From positions 1 through 62,448 of the forward strand of contig JABACB010000006.1 in assembly GCA_014237925.1 (NCBI GenBank): a stretch of 62,448 bases of DNA, given 5' to 3'. The position numbers were made by a program, and so were the translations under genes. The DNA comes from Alphaproteobacteria bacterium (GTDB lineage Bacteria; Pseudomonadota; Alphaproteobacteria; JABAAW01). Shown one piece after another: positions 17,761-25,624 of the stretch (the first letter of the stretch is position 1; every line of letters begins with the position of its first letter). Below the pieces are notes generated by a model, which worked only from the letters and a program-made list of their open reading frames with translations, did no database searches and was not told the DNA's origin.

Positions 17761-18726
17761 ATGCCCCCTCCCCTTTGGCGTCTCGGCACGCGACGCTCGC
17801 CCCTTTCGCGCGAACAATCTTTGCAAGCTCAGCGCTTTTTGCGTTCCGCCCTTGCCGAAAAGTCGGGTGCAGAGATTCCCACGATGGAGGTGCAGGGGTT
17901 TGTTGCAAGCGGCGACCGTATTCTCGATCGTCCGCTTGCCGAGGTAGGCGGCAAGGGGCTTTTTACCAAAGAGCTCGATCGCGCGCTGCTGGACGGCGAG
18001 ATCGACTTGGCGGTGCATTCGGCGAAAGACATGGAATCGACGCTCGCTACAGGCACGACGATCGCTGCCTATCTGCCGCGCGGCGAGCGGCGCGATTGTC
18101 TGGTGATGCGCAACCCTGAAGGCGGCGGGCTTGCCAGCTTGTCGCGCGGCGCGAACCTCGGCACCTCGTCGCCGCGCCGCGAAGCGCTTGTCAGGACGAT
18201 ACGACCCGATCTCAACATTCGAACATTGCGCGGCAACATCGACCGAAGACTCAGAAGCCTCGACGAAGGCGACAACGATGCCATCGTCATGGCGCGTTGC
18301 GCTTTGCAAAGGCTAGGCATCACCGTGCCCTTGTGCATGCTGGACGAAGAAAACTTCCTGCCCGCAGCAGGACAGGGTGCGATCGCGCTGGTCGTCCGAT
18401 CGGAAGACGCTGCGCTGCTCGCGCTCTTGCGCGACATCTCCGACAAGACATGCCTTGCCGAAGTGACCGCCGAGCGCTCCTTCCTCCAAGCCGTCTCAGG
18501 AAGCTGCTACACGCCGCTGGGTGCGTCCGCGCGCTTGCGTGAGGGAGAACTCACCCTGACGGCTTTTGTCATCTCGATGGGGCAGAAGAAGCAGGCTACC
18601 GTCGTCGGTACGGAGGAGGAGGGCGACAAGCTCGGAGGCATCCTCGCGCGCCGTTTGGCAACATCAGAACTGGCAGCGCCCTTGTCGCAGACCCCCCTCT
18701 CGGAGGAGGCGGTCGAAAGACTCTGA
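17761..18726 (+). CDS. hemC: Porphobilinogen deaminase (hydroxymethylbilane synthase)
   Basis: Polymerises four porphobilinogens into hydroxymethylbilane for haem synthesis. The 321 residues show the N-terminal RLGTRRSPLS, GGKGLFTKELDRALLDGEID, HSAKDM with catalytic Asp90, LGTSSPRREALV and NIRTLRGNIDRRL. Cys249, in SGSCYTPLGA, carries the dipyrromethane cofactor. The usual HS(L/M)KD reads HSAKD here, but the essential residues are kept. It is first in hemC-hemD-Mic60-hemY; hemD begins 18 bp after the stop. Confidence 0.96.
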   Translation: MPPPLWRLGTRRSPLSREQSLQAQRFLRSALAEKSGAEIPTMEVQGFVASGDRILDRPLAEVGGKGLFTKELDRALLDGEIDLAVHSAKDMESTLATGTTIAAYLPRGERRDCLVMRNPEGGGLASLSRGANLGTSSPRREALVRTIRPDLNIRTLRGNIDRRLRSLDEGDNDAIVMARCALQRLGITVPLCMLDEENFLPAAGQGAIALVVRSEDAALLALLRDISDKTCLAEVTAERSFLQAVSGSCYTPLGASARLREGELTLTAFVISMGQKKQATVVGTEEEGDKLGGILARRLATSELAAPLSQTPLSEEAVERL

Positions 18727-18744
18727 AGATCTGCTTGGGGTCTC

Positions 18745-19548
18745 TTGCTCGAAGGCAACAACCGAGGCGTCTTGCTGCTGACGCGCTTGCGCGAAGAATC
18801 GTTTGCGAGCGCAGTGAGGTTGCGCCGTCGCGGCTGGTCTGTCGTTCGCGCTCCCTTGTTGTCTCTCGAAGCGTTGCCTGCCCCCGATTTTGCCGAGAAG
18901 CTGGAGCAAAAGCCTGCGCTGGTCGTAACCTCGAAAAGCGCGTTGCGTACGCTTAGCCGTACGCATGCTTTCAAGTCTTCCTCCAAGTCTTCCTTTTCGC
19001 CGTTGCAACGCTCCGCGATCGGTGCCTTGTCGATCTATGCGGTGGGCGAAGAAAGCGCTGCCTTCGCCAAACGAATAGGCTTTGCAAGCGTACGCGCGGC
19101 GCAAGGTACGCTTGCTAGCCTGATCGAAGAGATCCGACAACACCATCCCCCAGGCGCCCCCGTTCTGCATCTCTGCGGCAGGCATCGTCGAGGGAATCTT
19201 GTGGAATCTTTGCGAAAAATGGGCTATCCTGCTTGCAGGTCCGTTCTGTACGAGGCGGTCTCGGCGCGAAAGTTGCCCGTTTCCGCCTACAACATCTTGC
19301 TTCCCGCCATGCACCCTTCTCTGTACGCTTCGCTGTTTTACTCGCCGCGCACGGCAGATATCTTCGCCACGCTGTACGCGCAAACCTTCGGAGAACCCTC
19401 CATGCTCCGTGCCTGCTTGCGCTTCTTCTGCCTTGCGCCGAGCATAGGCGTACGCTTGCGCCAAAGGTTCCCTTGCGCACGCATCGTTTGCGCCGTAGCA
19501 CCTTCGGAGTCGAGCCTGTTCCAAGCCCTTGACGAGGTCTCGACATGA
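18745..19548 (+). CDS. hemD: Uroporphyrinogen-III synthase
   Basis: Cyclises hydroxymethylbilane to uroporphyrinogen III. The 267 residues show the two-domain HemD pattern: VLLLTRLREESFASAVRLRRRGW at the start (seen in part as LLLTRLREES), LVVTSKSALR, then LHLCGRHRRGNL and FYSPRTADIFATL in the second half. HemD is poorly conserved, so position after hemC carries much of the weight. No ATG is available; TTG 18745 is the likely start, 18 bp after hemC. The 3' end overlaps the Mic60-like ATG by 4 bp. A KSSSKSSFS stretch is a minor repeat. Confidence 0.87.
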   Translation: MLEGNNRGVLLLTRLREESFASAVRLRRRGWSVVRAPLLSLEALPAPDFAEKLEQKPALVVTSKSALRTLSRTHAFKSSSKSSFSPLQRSAIGALSIYAVGEESAAFAKRIGFASVRAAQGTLASLIEEIRQHHPPGAPVLHLCGRHRRGNLVESLRKMGYPACRSVLYEAVSARKLPVSAYNILLPAMHPSLYASLFYSPRTADIFATLYAQTFGEPSMLRACLRFFCLAPSIGVRLRQRFPCARIVCAVAPSESSLFQALDEVST

Positions 19549-21254
19549 CGGACAAAAAGCAAGAACAAGAACAAAGTTTCGATTTCGACGAACGCTCAGA
19601 TGTCGAGGCGCTGGTCGCTCGTTTCGGGGGATTGCGTCCTTGCGCCGCGCAGCTAGGGCTTGCCGTCGGCACGGTTCAGGGCTGGAAAAAACGAGGCTCG
19701 ATCCCCCCACCTCACCAACAAAAAATCCGAGACCTCCTCAGCACCCTGAGCGCACAAGAACAGGCGATAACGCAAAAAAGACAAACGCAAGAAGGACAAG
19801 CGCAAGAAGGACAAGCGCAAGAAGAAACGCAAGCAAAAACGCAAGAAGAAACGAAAGAAGAAAGGATAGAAGAGCCGAAGAAGGAGGAAGAACAAAGCAA
19901 GGAGCAAGGTAAGAAACAAGGCAAGAAGGATGCTGAAGTCGCCACGGGCGAGGAGGCAGCAACAGAAGAAGGGATCGTCAGCGCCTTCACAAGCAGCGGC
20001 GATTCAACCAGCGGCGACGAGGAAGGTTTGGACATTTCGAGCGAGGTGTGGGAACACGCCGCCCTGCCGCGCAGCACCAGCGGTCAGTGGGCAATTCTGA
20101 TCTCGCTGATCGCCCTTGTCGGCGTTGTCACGCGCCCTCTTTGGGCGGCACCGATCGATACAAAACTGATGGGCGCATTAGACGACGGGCACACCACCGC
20201 CTCGCCCGCCACCTCACCATCGTCGGCAGGCGATGCCGAAAGCGAAGGCGCGCACGACCCGTCAGACAAGACGGAAGGAAGGGAGGCGGCTGCGTCCGAC
20301 GGCTCCGCGTCTTCTGCGGGGGGGGCGGTCGCGTTGCCGCGCGACTTGCTGGTGCGCTTGGAGGGCTTGGAGCGTGATATGGCAACGGTGAGCGGGCAGC
20401 AGTCGACACCTGCGGCGGCAGAGTTGCGTCGTCTGAAAAGCGAGAGCGACGCGCTCGCCGCTGCTTTCGACAATCAGTCGGCGCGCTTGGATTCGCTCGT
20501 CGGGCTGTTGCAACAACGCAGCGAGGCTTTGTCGCGTTTGCGTGCGCAAGTGGAACGCTTAGAGCAGAACCGCGCGACCGAGCGCCTCTCGCGTCGATTG
20601 AACGCTCTGTTCCAACTGGAGAACATCGCCTATGCGATCGTGCAACGCAGCGCGTTCTCGCTGGAGCCGCTCGAGTCCTCCTTGAGCCTCGAAGAGCGCG
20701 CTCAAACAGAGGGAGCCTTGGCGCTTCTGACGCAGGCGAACGATATGTCCTCCCCGCAGCAACTGCTCGCCGATTACCGCCGCTTGCTGCCCGACCTCTT
20801 GGTATGGCAGGCGATGGGCACAGCAGAGCAGGACGCACAAGAACAAGGAGTTGCGCAAGGGGACGGGAAAGGGGACGGGCAAGGGGACGGGCAAGGATTC
20901 GCCAAAGGATTTGTAGAGCGATTCGCTCAAAAACTGCGGGCGCAGCTGTTCGGCATCGTCTCCTTGAGACGACGCTATGGCGAGCGTAGCGGCGACAAAG
21001 AATCCGCGCTGTTTCAAGTCGAGCGCATGCTCGAAGAAGGACGCCTCCAACAAGCTGAGGAGCGTCTCGCGCAAACATCCCCCTCCCGCGTGCAAGCGCG
21101 CGAGCAACTGGGGGAAGAGGTTGCGGCTCAACTGGAGGCTTTTCGCACTGCCCTGTCCGTGCGCAACAACGTCTTTGCCGCCTTGCACGACATTCGTGAT
21201 ATCTTGAGCAGCGGAGAGACGGGCGACCTAAAGACTCGCGCCCCCTCTTTCTGA
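19545..21254 (+). CDS. Mitofilin/Mic60-like inner-membrane protein with N-terminal HTH-like segment
   Basis: A 569-residue protein in the place of alphaproteobacterial Mic60 (COG4223), between hemD and hemY. Order: residues 18-65 form a compact helix-turn-helix-like unit (VEALVARFGGLRPCAAQLGL, VGTVQGWKKRGSIPPPHQQK). A Gln/Glu/Lys-rich repeat tract (about 70-130, QEGQAQEGQAQEE) and an acidic linker follow. One membrane helix lies at about 181-204 (SGQWAILISLIALVGVV), then a Ser/Gly/Ala linker, a long coiled coil (about 265-350), and a C-terminal mitofilin-like helical region. Mic60 homologues shape intracytoplasmic membranes or envelope contact sites. The function here is inferred from position and architecture. 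A GDGKGDGQGDGQG insert is repeat-derived. Confidence 0.78.
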   Translation: MTDKKQEQEQSFDFDERSDVEALVARFGGLRPCAAQLGLAVGTVQGWKKRGSIPPPHQQKIRDLLSTLSAQEQAITQKRQTQEGQAQEGQAQEETQAKTQEETKEERIEEPKKEEEQSKEQGKKQGKKDAEVATGEEAATEEGIVSAFTSSGDSTSGDEEGLDISSEVWEHAALPRSTSGQWAILISLIALVGVVTRPLWAAPIDTKLMGALDDGHTTASPATSPSSAGDAESEGAHDPSDKTEGREAAASDGSASSAGGAVALPRDLLVRLEGLERDMATVSGQQSTPAAAELRRLKSESDALAAAFDNQSARLDSLVGLLQQRSEALSRLRAQVERLEQNRATERLSRRLNALFQLENIAYAIVQRSAFSLEPLESSLSLEERAQTEGALALLTQANDMSSPQQLLADYRRLLPDLLVWQAMGTAEQDAQEQGVAQGDGKGDGQGDGQGFAKGFVERFAQKLRAQLFGIVSLRRRYGERSGDKESALFQVERMLEEGRLQQAEERLAQTSPSRVQAREQLGEEVAAQLEAFRTALSVRNNVFAALHDIRDILSSGETGDLKTRAPSF

Positions 21255-21264
21255 TACTCCTTGT

Positions 21265-21312
21265 TGACAACCCCCGCTGACAGCCCCCGCTGACAACCCC
21301 CGCTGACAACCC
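21265..21312. repeat. 13 bp tandem repeat before hemY, 4 copies (last partial)
   Basis: Units of tgacaacccccgc run from shortly after the Mic60-like stop to the hemY start codon. Each unit contains a TGA. Confidence 0.9.
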
Positions 21313-22581
21313 GTGTTTTGGACGATCGTCAAACTCGCGCTGCTGACGCTCATCGTTGCGTGGATGGCGACCGCGCGCGGACAACTCGAACTCGCATGGG
21401 GGGAATGGCAGCTCACCGCCAGACCGGGCGCGTTGATCGTCTTGTTGCTTTTGGCGCTCTTGCTCGTCGCGTGGGGGGGAAGGCTCTTTCGAGAGCTGTG
21501 GTTGTTGCCGCGGCATGTCGGATTGTGGCGGCGGACGCGGCGGCGCGATGCGGGCTATCGAGCTTTGCTACAGGCTTTGAGCGAGGGCGGAACAGCAGGA
21601 ACAGAAGCAGGCGAAGGTGTTGCCGCACGCTTGAACAAGGCTTTGGAAGCGCGAAAGCTTTTGGACAGAGACAGCCTCTCCACCCTGATCGCCGCTCAGA
21701 TCGCCGAGAGCGCCTCCGATCTCGATCAAGCGCAGACGCTCTACGAGAACCTGAAACGATCCCCCGATACGCGTTTCGTCGCTCTCGTGTCGTTGGCGCG
21801 GCTCGCGCGCCACAAGGGTGCTTACGGACGCGCTCGGGCTCACGCGCGTGAGGCGGAGACGTTGCGTCCGTCGTCGTTGCTGCTGTGGATCGAGCAAATC
21901 GAGATTGCAAGATGCGGCGATTCGCCTGAGGCTGCCCTCTCTCTTTTGGACAAAATACGACGGCGCGGCATCACTCTGCCCTCGACTTTCCAGACGCTGG
22001 AGGCGGGCTTGCGAATCGATGCCATGCGAAAAGCCTTGGAGGCGGGAGACGAAAAGGATGCCGTGCGACAGGCGCATTTGGCTTATCTCGCCTCCCCGCA
22101 GCGCGGCATCGTCGCCTATGCGCAACGACTCGCATTCGGAGGGGCGGCGGCGAAGGCGCAGGGACGAAAACTCGTCCGCGCACGATGGACAGAGTTCGAA
22201 GGACGTCCGCTCGCCGAAGTGTTCTTCCGTCTGCACGACGCGACCAAACCCATCGAGCGGGCGCGTCTGCTGGAAAGCTTGTGCGCCAAAAAACCGCCCT
22301 TGCAACCTTCCTTGAAGTCGCGGCTCTTTTTATGCGAACTGCTGCTCGACGCCAAGGTGTGGGTGCGGGCAACGCAGACGCTGGATGATCTGGCGGCGGA
22401 AATAGAAGAAAGCGACAGATCCTCAAACGCTCCCATCGCGCAGGCGGATTGGCTTTCTTACAACGTCCTGCGCGCACGCTTGGCTAAGGAGGCGCACAAC
22501 GATTTGGAAGGACAGCAGTACTGGCTCGACCGTCTCGCCGAGCAGGCGCGCCAGCCACGACAACAAGAACAGGCGAGCTAA
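21313..22581 (+). CDS. hemY: HemY-like membrane protein
   Basis: HemY-N family (not protoporphyrinogen oxidase): two N-terminal membrane helices (residues about 4-22 and 36-58) followed by TPR-like helical repeats facing the periplasm. The 422 residues show WGEWQLTARPGALIVLLLLA, the RRRDAGYRALLQAL segment and TPR-like pairs such as ASDLDQAQTLYENL and KGAYGRARAHAREAETL. Its biochemical role in haem biosynthesis is unsettled; it is conserved next to hemCD. It starts at GTG 21313 straight out of a tandem repeat. It converges with the DUF4167 gene, 4 bp away. Confidence 0.88.
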   Translation: MFWTIVKLALLTLIVAWMATARGQLELAWGEWQLTARPGALIVLLLLALLLVAWGGRLFRELWLLPRHVGLWRRTRRRDAGYRALLQALSEGGTAGTEAGEGVAARLNKALEARKLLDRDSLSTLIAAQIAESASDLDQAQTLYENLKRSPDTRFVALVSLARLARHKGAYGRARAHAREAETLRPSSLLLWIEQIEIARCGDSPEAALSLLDKIRRRGITLPSTFQTLEAGLRIDAMRKALEAGDEKDAVRQAHLAYLASPQRGIVAYAQRLAFGGAAAKAQGRKLVRARWTEFEGRPLAEVFFRLHDATKPIERARLLESLCAKKPPLQPSLKSRLFLCELLLDAKVWVRATQTLDDLAAEIEESDRSSNAPIAQADWLSYNVLRARLAKEAHNDLEGQQYWLDRLAEQARQPRQQEQAS

Positions 22582-22585
22582 TCCT

Positions 22586-23221
22586 TCACTCGTAGGATGC
22601 CTCCGAGCTGTAGCTCCTGTCGGAGTCTGTCCCCGCGCTTTCGGGAGCATCTGCCGTAGGCAGTCCGCCTTCGGAGAGAGGGCGTCTTTGTTCTACTTGC
22701 GCCTGCTCTTCGCTCGTCTCTTCGCTCGTCTCTTCGCTTGAATCTTCGCTTGTCTCGCGCGGCGACTCTGCGCTCTGCGCAGAAGAAGCGGCAGGTTCGG
22801 AAGAAGCATACCCTTCGCGCGCAGGCCCCTCAGGTGCGACAGCCCAGCGACGGCGCGAGTTCGCGCGCGGCGCAAAACGGCGATAGCCGCCGTCGCCCTC
22901 TCCCTCGTCAGAATCGCTATGACTATGGCGTTCCAAGGAGCGTTCGGGCGTGCTTTTGTCTCGATCGAAGGTTTGCAAGCGCAGGTAGTGTTCGGCGTGC
23001 TGAAGAAGGTTTTCCGTCAGAATCTTGTCGCCGCTGGCAGCCGAATCGCGGGCCAGCTGCACATACTTGTCGTGGATTTGGATGGGTTTGCCGCGCACGC
23101 GGAAGTTTGCAGGACCGTTCGATTCAAAGTTGCGTCCTGATCCTGAAGAGGAGGGGCTCCGTCCGCGTGGGGAGTAGCCGCCGCCGTTACGGGGGCGGGA
23201 GGGTCTTCGTTGACTGTACAT
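22586..23221 (-). CDS. DUF4167 protein
   Basis: A 211-residue alphaproteobacterial protein of unknown function. The conserved core is about residues 30-85: RNFESNGPANFRVRGKPIQI, then KYVQLARDSAASGDKILTEN and LLQHAEHYLRL. The N-terminus is Arg/Gly/Ser-rich, as in RNA-binding proteins. The C-terminal two thirds are disordered, acidic and Ser/Glu-rich with SEETSEETSEEQ repeats. In alphaproteobacteria this gene usually follows prmC, as it does here (73 bp gap). An RNA- or ribosome-linked role has been suspected from that context (inference). Confidence 0.85.
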   Translation of the reverse strand: MYSQRRPSRPRNGGGYSPRGRSPSSSGSGRNFESNGPANFRVRGKPIQIHDKYVQLARDSAASGDKILTENLLQHAEHYLRLQTFDRDKSTPERSLERHSHSDSDEGEGDGGYRRFAPRANSRRRWAVAPEGPAREGYASSEPAASSAQSAESPRETSEDSSEETSEETSEEQAQVEQRRPLSEGGLPTADAPESAGTDSDRSYSSEASYE

Positions 23222-23293
23222 GGCTCGTAGGGTGGAGGGGGAATATTCTCCAAAAGAGGATAGGCGAGAGAGGAGCGATCGCGCAAGGTTTTT

Positions 23294-24229
23294 TTAAGAA
23301 GAATGCCTTCTCAGAACGGAGACTCTGTCGCGTCCTGCCAGATCGGGAATCGTGCGGAGGTGGCGGAAGCGTTTCCGTTGCGCAAGGGCTTTGAGAACGC
23401 TCGTTTGGCGGGGCGCGTGTTCAAGGACAAGAAAGCCGCCGCAGCGCAGCGTCTGTCGTGCGTAGCGGAGGATAGAGCGAAAACTGCGCATGCCGTCGAA
23501 GCCGCCGTCGAGCGCGAGGGGAGGGTCGAAACGCGCAACTTCGCGCGAGAGCATGATGCGCTCGACGCGACGGATGTAGGGGGGGTTGGCGAAGAGGAGG
23601 TCGAGGCGTTGGCTTGAAAGATGTTTTTTGCAAGACTTTCTGTCGCTCCAGTTTTGGCGAAAGAATCGGACGGGAAGTTTTCTTGGCAAGCCTTGTGCGT
23701 TGTGTCGTGCTGCGACAAGGGCTTGGGCGGAGATGTCGGAGGCTAGTAGGCGAGGTCTCCGAGGTTTGCAGAAGAGCTTCGCTGCAGGGTTTGCGGCAGG
23801 GTTGGGGAAGAGCGTGGCAGCGAGGGCGAGCGTGATGCATCCGCAGCCGCAGCCGAGTTCCAAGACGCTGCGAACAGGGTGCGGAGAGACGATAAGCTCG
23901 AGGACAGCCGCGAGCAGTGTTTCGCTGTCGGCTCTTGGAATGAGGCAGGCTTTGTTCAGACGAAAGGTCAAAGAAGCGAACTCGCGCGAGCTTGTGATTC
24001 TGGCGAGGGGTTCGCGTGTTGCTCTGCGTTCGACGAGGCGCGTCAGGCGGAGCGCGAGCTTAGGCGTGAGGTTCGAGGAGGCGAGCAGGGGGAGGGGGTT
24101 GTTTGTCGATGCTCGCCAGAGCGCGTCGAGTTCTGCTTGGGGGTCGGAGAGGCTGGCTTCTTTTAGGCGGCGCAACCATTGTTGACGGAGACGGAGGATT
24201 TCTTGGCTTGTGAGTTGTGCGTGATGCAT
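23294..24229 (-). CDS. prmC: Release factor glutamine methyltransferase
   Basis: Methylates the GGQ glutamine of RF1 and RF2. From ATG 24229 the product has 311 residues. It has a helical N-terminal domain, SAM-binding ELGCGCGCITLALA, SDISAQALVAARHNA, and the diagnostic NPPYI catalytic motif followed by FDPPLALDGGFDG. The frame is open 115 codons further upstream, but that stretch is the antisense of prfA. It is 8 bp downstream of prfA, its substrate's gene. A small NPAANPAAK repeat sits in the SAM domain loop. The glycine-rich loop reads GCGCG rather than the more usual GTGSG. Confidence 0.93.
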   Translation of the reverse strand: MHHAQLTSQEILRLRQQWLRRLKEASLSDPQAELDALWRASTNNPLPLLASSNLTPKLALRLTRLVERRATREPLARITSSREFASLTFRLNKACLIPRADSETLLAAVLELIVSPHPVRSVLELGCGCGCITLALAATLFPNPAANPAAKLFCKPRRPRLLASDISAQALVAARHNAQGLPRKLPVRFFRQNWSDRKSCKKHLSSQRLDLLFANPPYIRRVERIMLSREVARFDPPLALDGGFDGMRSFRSILRYARQTLRCGGFLVLEHAPRQTSVLKALAQRKRFRHLRTIPDLAGRDRVSVLRRHSS

Positions 24230-24237
24230 TCGGGGTA

Positions 24238-25356
24238 TTAAGATTTTTGGGTTTGTTGGGTTTGTCGTTGGAGCGTTTCGATCTGCTCTGCTTTTCGTGC
24301 GGCTTCGAGAGGATTGAGTAGGAGCTCGAGTCCGTCGCCTTGCATGATTCGGTCGAGTTTGTAGATCGTGAGCGCGATTCGGTGGTCGGTGATTCGGTTC
24401 TGCGGAAAGTTGTAGGTACGGATTCTTTCGGAGCGGTCTCCGCTTCCTATCTGTGTTTTTCGTGTTGCAGCGAGTTCGGCGTTTTGTGTTTCGCGGATAT
24501 GTCGGTGGACTCTGGCGGTGAGAACTTTGAGTGCTTTCTCGCGGTTGCGGTGTTGGGATTTTTCGTCTTGGCATTGGACAACTTGTCCGGAGGGGATATG
24601 GGTGATACGGATGGCGGAATCGGTCGTATTGACATGTTGTCCTCCCGCACCTTGTGCGCGGAAGGTTTCTGTTCGGAGGTCTTGTTCCAAGAGGGGTTGT
24701 TGTGTTTCCGTCGATTGCGGGAGGATGGCGACGGTCGCGGCGGAGGTATGGATCCTGCCTTGTGCCTCGGTTTCGGGAATGCGTTGGACGCGGTGGACGC
24801 CTGATTCTACGGAGAGTCTTGCAAACGCTCGAGGTCCTTCGATGGTAGCGACAGCTTCTTTAATTCCGCCTTGTTGTGTTTGTTGTGTTGAAACAGTTTC
24901 GAACTTGTAGTTGTTGTTTGCGGAGAAGCGTTGATACATGGTGAGCAGGTCGCTTGCAAAAAGAGCGGCTTCTTCTCCGCCTGTACCAGGGCGAATTTCA
25001 AGGATGGCGGTATTGGCGTTTTCTTCGTCTGTTGCGTTGAGCATGAGGTTTTGGATATGTTGCAGGCTGTCGTTTTGTTGTTGTTCTAATGTTGAGATTT
25101 CGTCTGAAGCGAGGGCTTTGAGCTCTTTGTTAGATTCGGTGAGAAGATCTTGTGCGTCGGATTTTTGTCGGGCGAGGTTGTTGTAGGAGCGGATGGCGTT
25201 GCAGAGGGGGGTTAGGTGAGCGAGTGTTTTGGCAAGCGTGATGCGCTCAGAGTTAGGGAGGGTGGGGTTGTTGAGGGCGTGTTGTGTCGCTTCCTCTTGG
25301 CGGAGGGTTGTAGCGAAGCGTTCTTGCCAAAATTCGTCTGAAGGGGAGGAGGACAT
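24238..25356 (-). CDS. prfA: Peptide chain release factor 1
   Basis: Terminates translation at UAA and UAG. The 372 residues include the catalytic GAGGQHVN (GGQ at 238-240), [13 protein letters not shown] and a PxT-type recognition motif, here P194-E-T in [11 protein letters not shown], where E. coli has PAT. The decoding loop therefore carries Glu in the middle position, as many alphaproteobacteria do. ATG 25354-25356 follows a clear GGAG-type site (minus-strand context). The Gln/Thr-rich tail [10 protein letters not shown] is short. The gene lies between hisS and prmC. Confidence 0.96.
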   Translation of the reverse strand: MSSSPSDEFWQERFATTLRQEEATQHALNNPTLPNSERITLAKTLAHLTPLCNAIRSYNNLARQKSDAQDLLTESNKELKALASDEISTLEQQQNDSLQHIQNLMLNATDEENANTAILEIRPGTGGEEAALFASDLLTMYQRFSANNNYKFETVSTQQTQQGGIKEAVATIEGPRAFARLSVESGVHRVQRIPETEAQGRIHTSAATVAILPQSTETQQPLLEQDLRTETFRAQGAGGQHVNTTDSAIRITHIPSGQVVQCQDEKSQHRNREKALKVLTARVHRHIRETQNAELAATRKTQIGSGDRSERIRTYNFPQNRITDHRIALTIYKLDRIMQGDGLELLLNPLEAARKAEQIETLQRQTQQTQKS

Positions 25357-25442
25357 GCTTTCTTATACTACGGATAGCTTTGTCGGTGTTTGTTTTTTTT
25401 GAGTTGTTTTTTTAGGTAGGGTAGATTCCCCCCTCCTCTTTT

Positions 25443-25623
25443 CTCCGCTCACAGAAAAACATGGTGTTGTGGCGGAGGAGGCGTGGTGTTTTGAAGTTAA
25501 GCGAAACAACATGCGGATGACTTGTTTTGCGAGGTTGTATTTTCTGCCAGAGTGCTGGGTTGGGAGCGCATGCGTTACAAAAATATCATCTTTACCGAGA
25601 GGGTGTTTTTTCTGTGAGCGGAG
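25443..25623. repeat. Inverted repeat pair bracketing a 181 bp AT-leaning segment next to hisS
   Basis: CTCCGCTCACAGAAAAACA (25443-25461) is repeated inverted at 25604-25623 with one extra T in the run. The right arm ends 1 bp before the hisS stop codon. The 142 bp between has no convincing gene (a 95-codon minus-strand frame covers it but starts inside hisS). It resembles the ends of a small non-autonomous element or a large stem-loop. I see no target-site duplication. Confidence 0.7.
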
Positions 25624-25624
25624 G

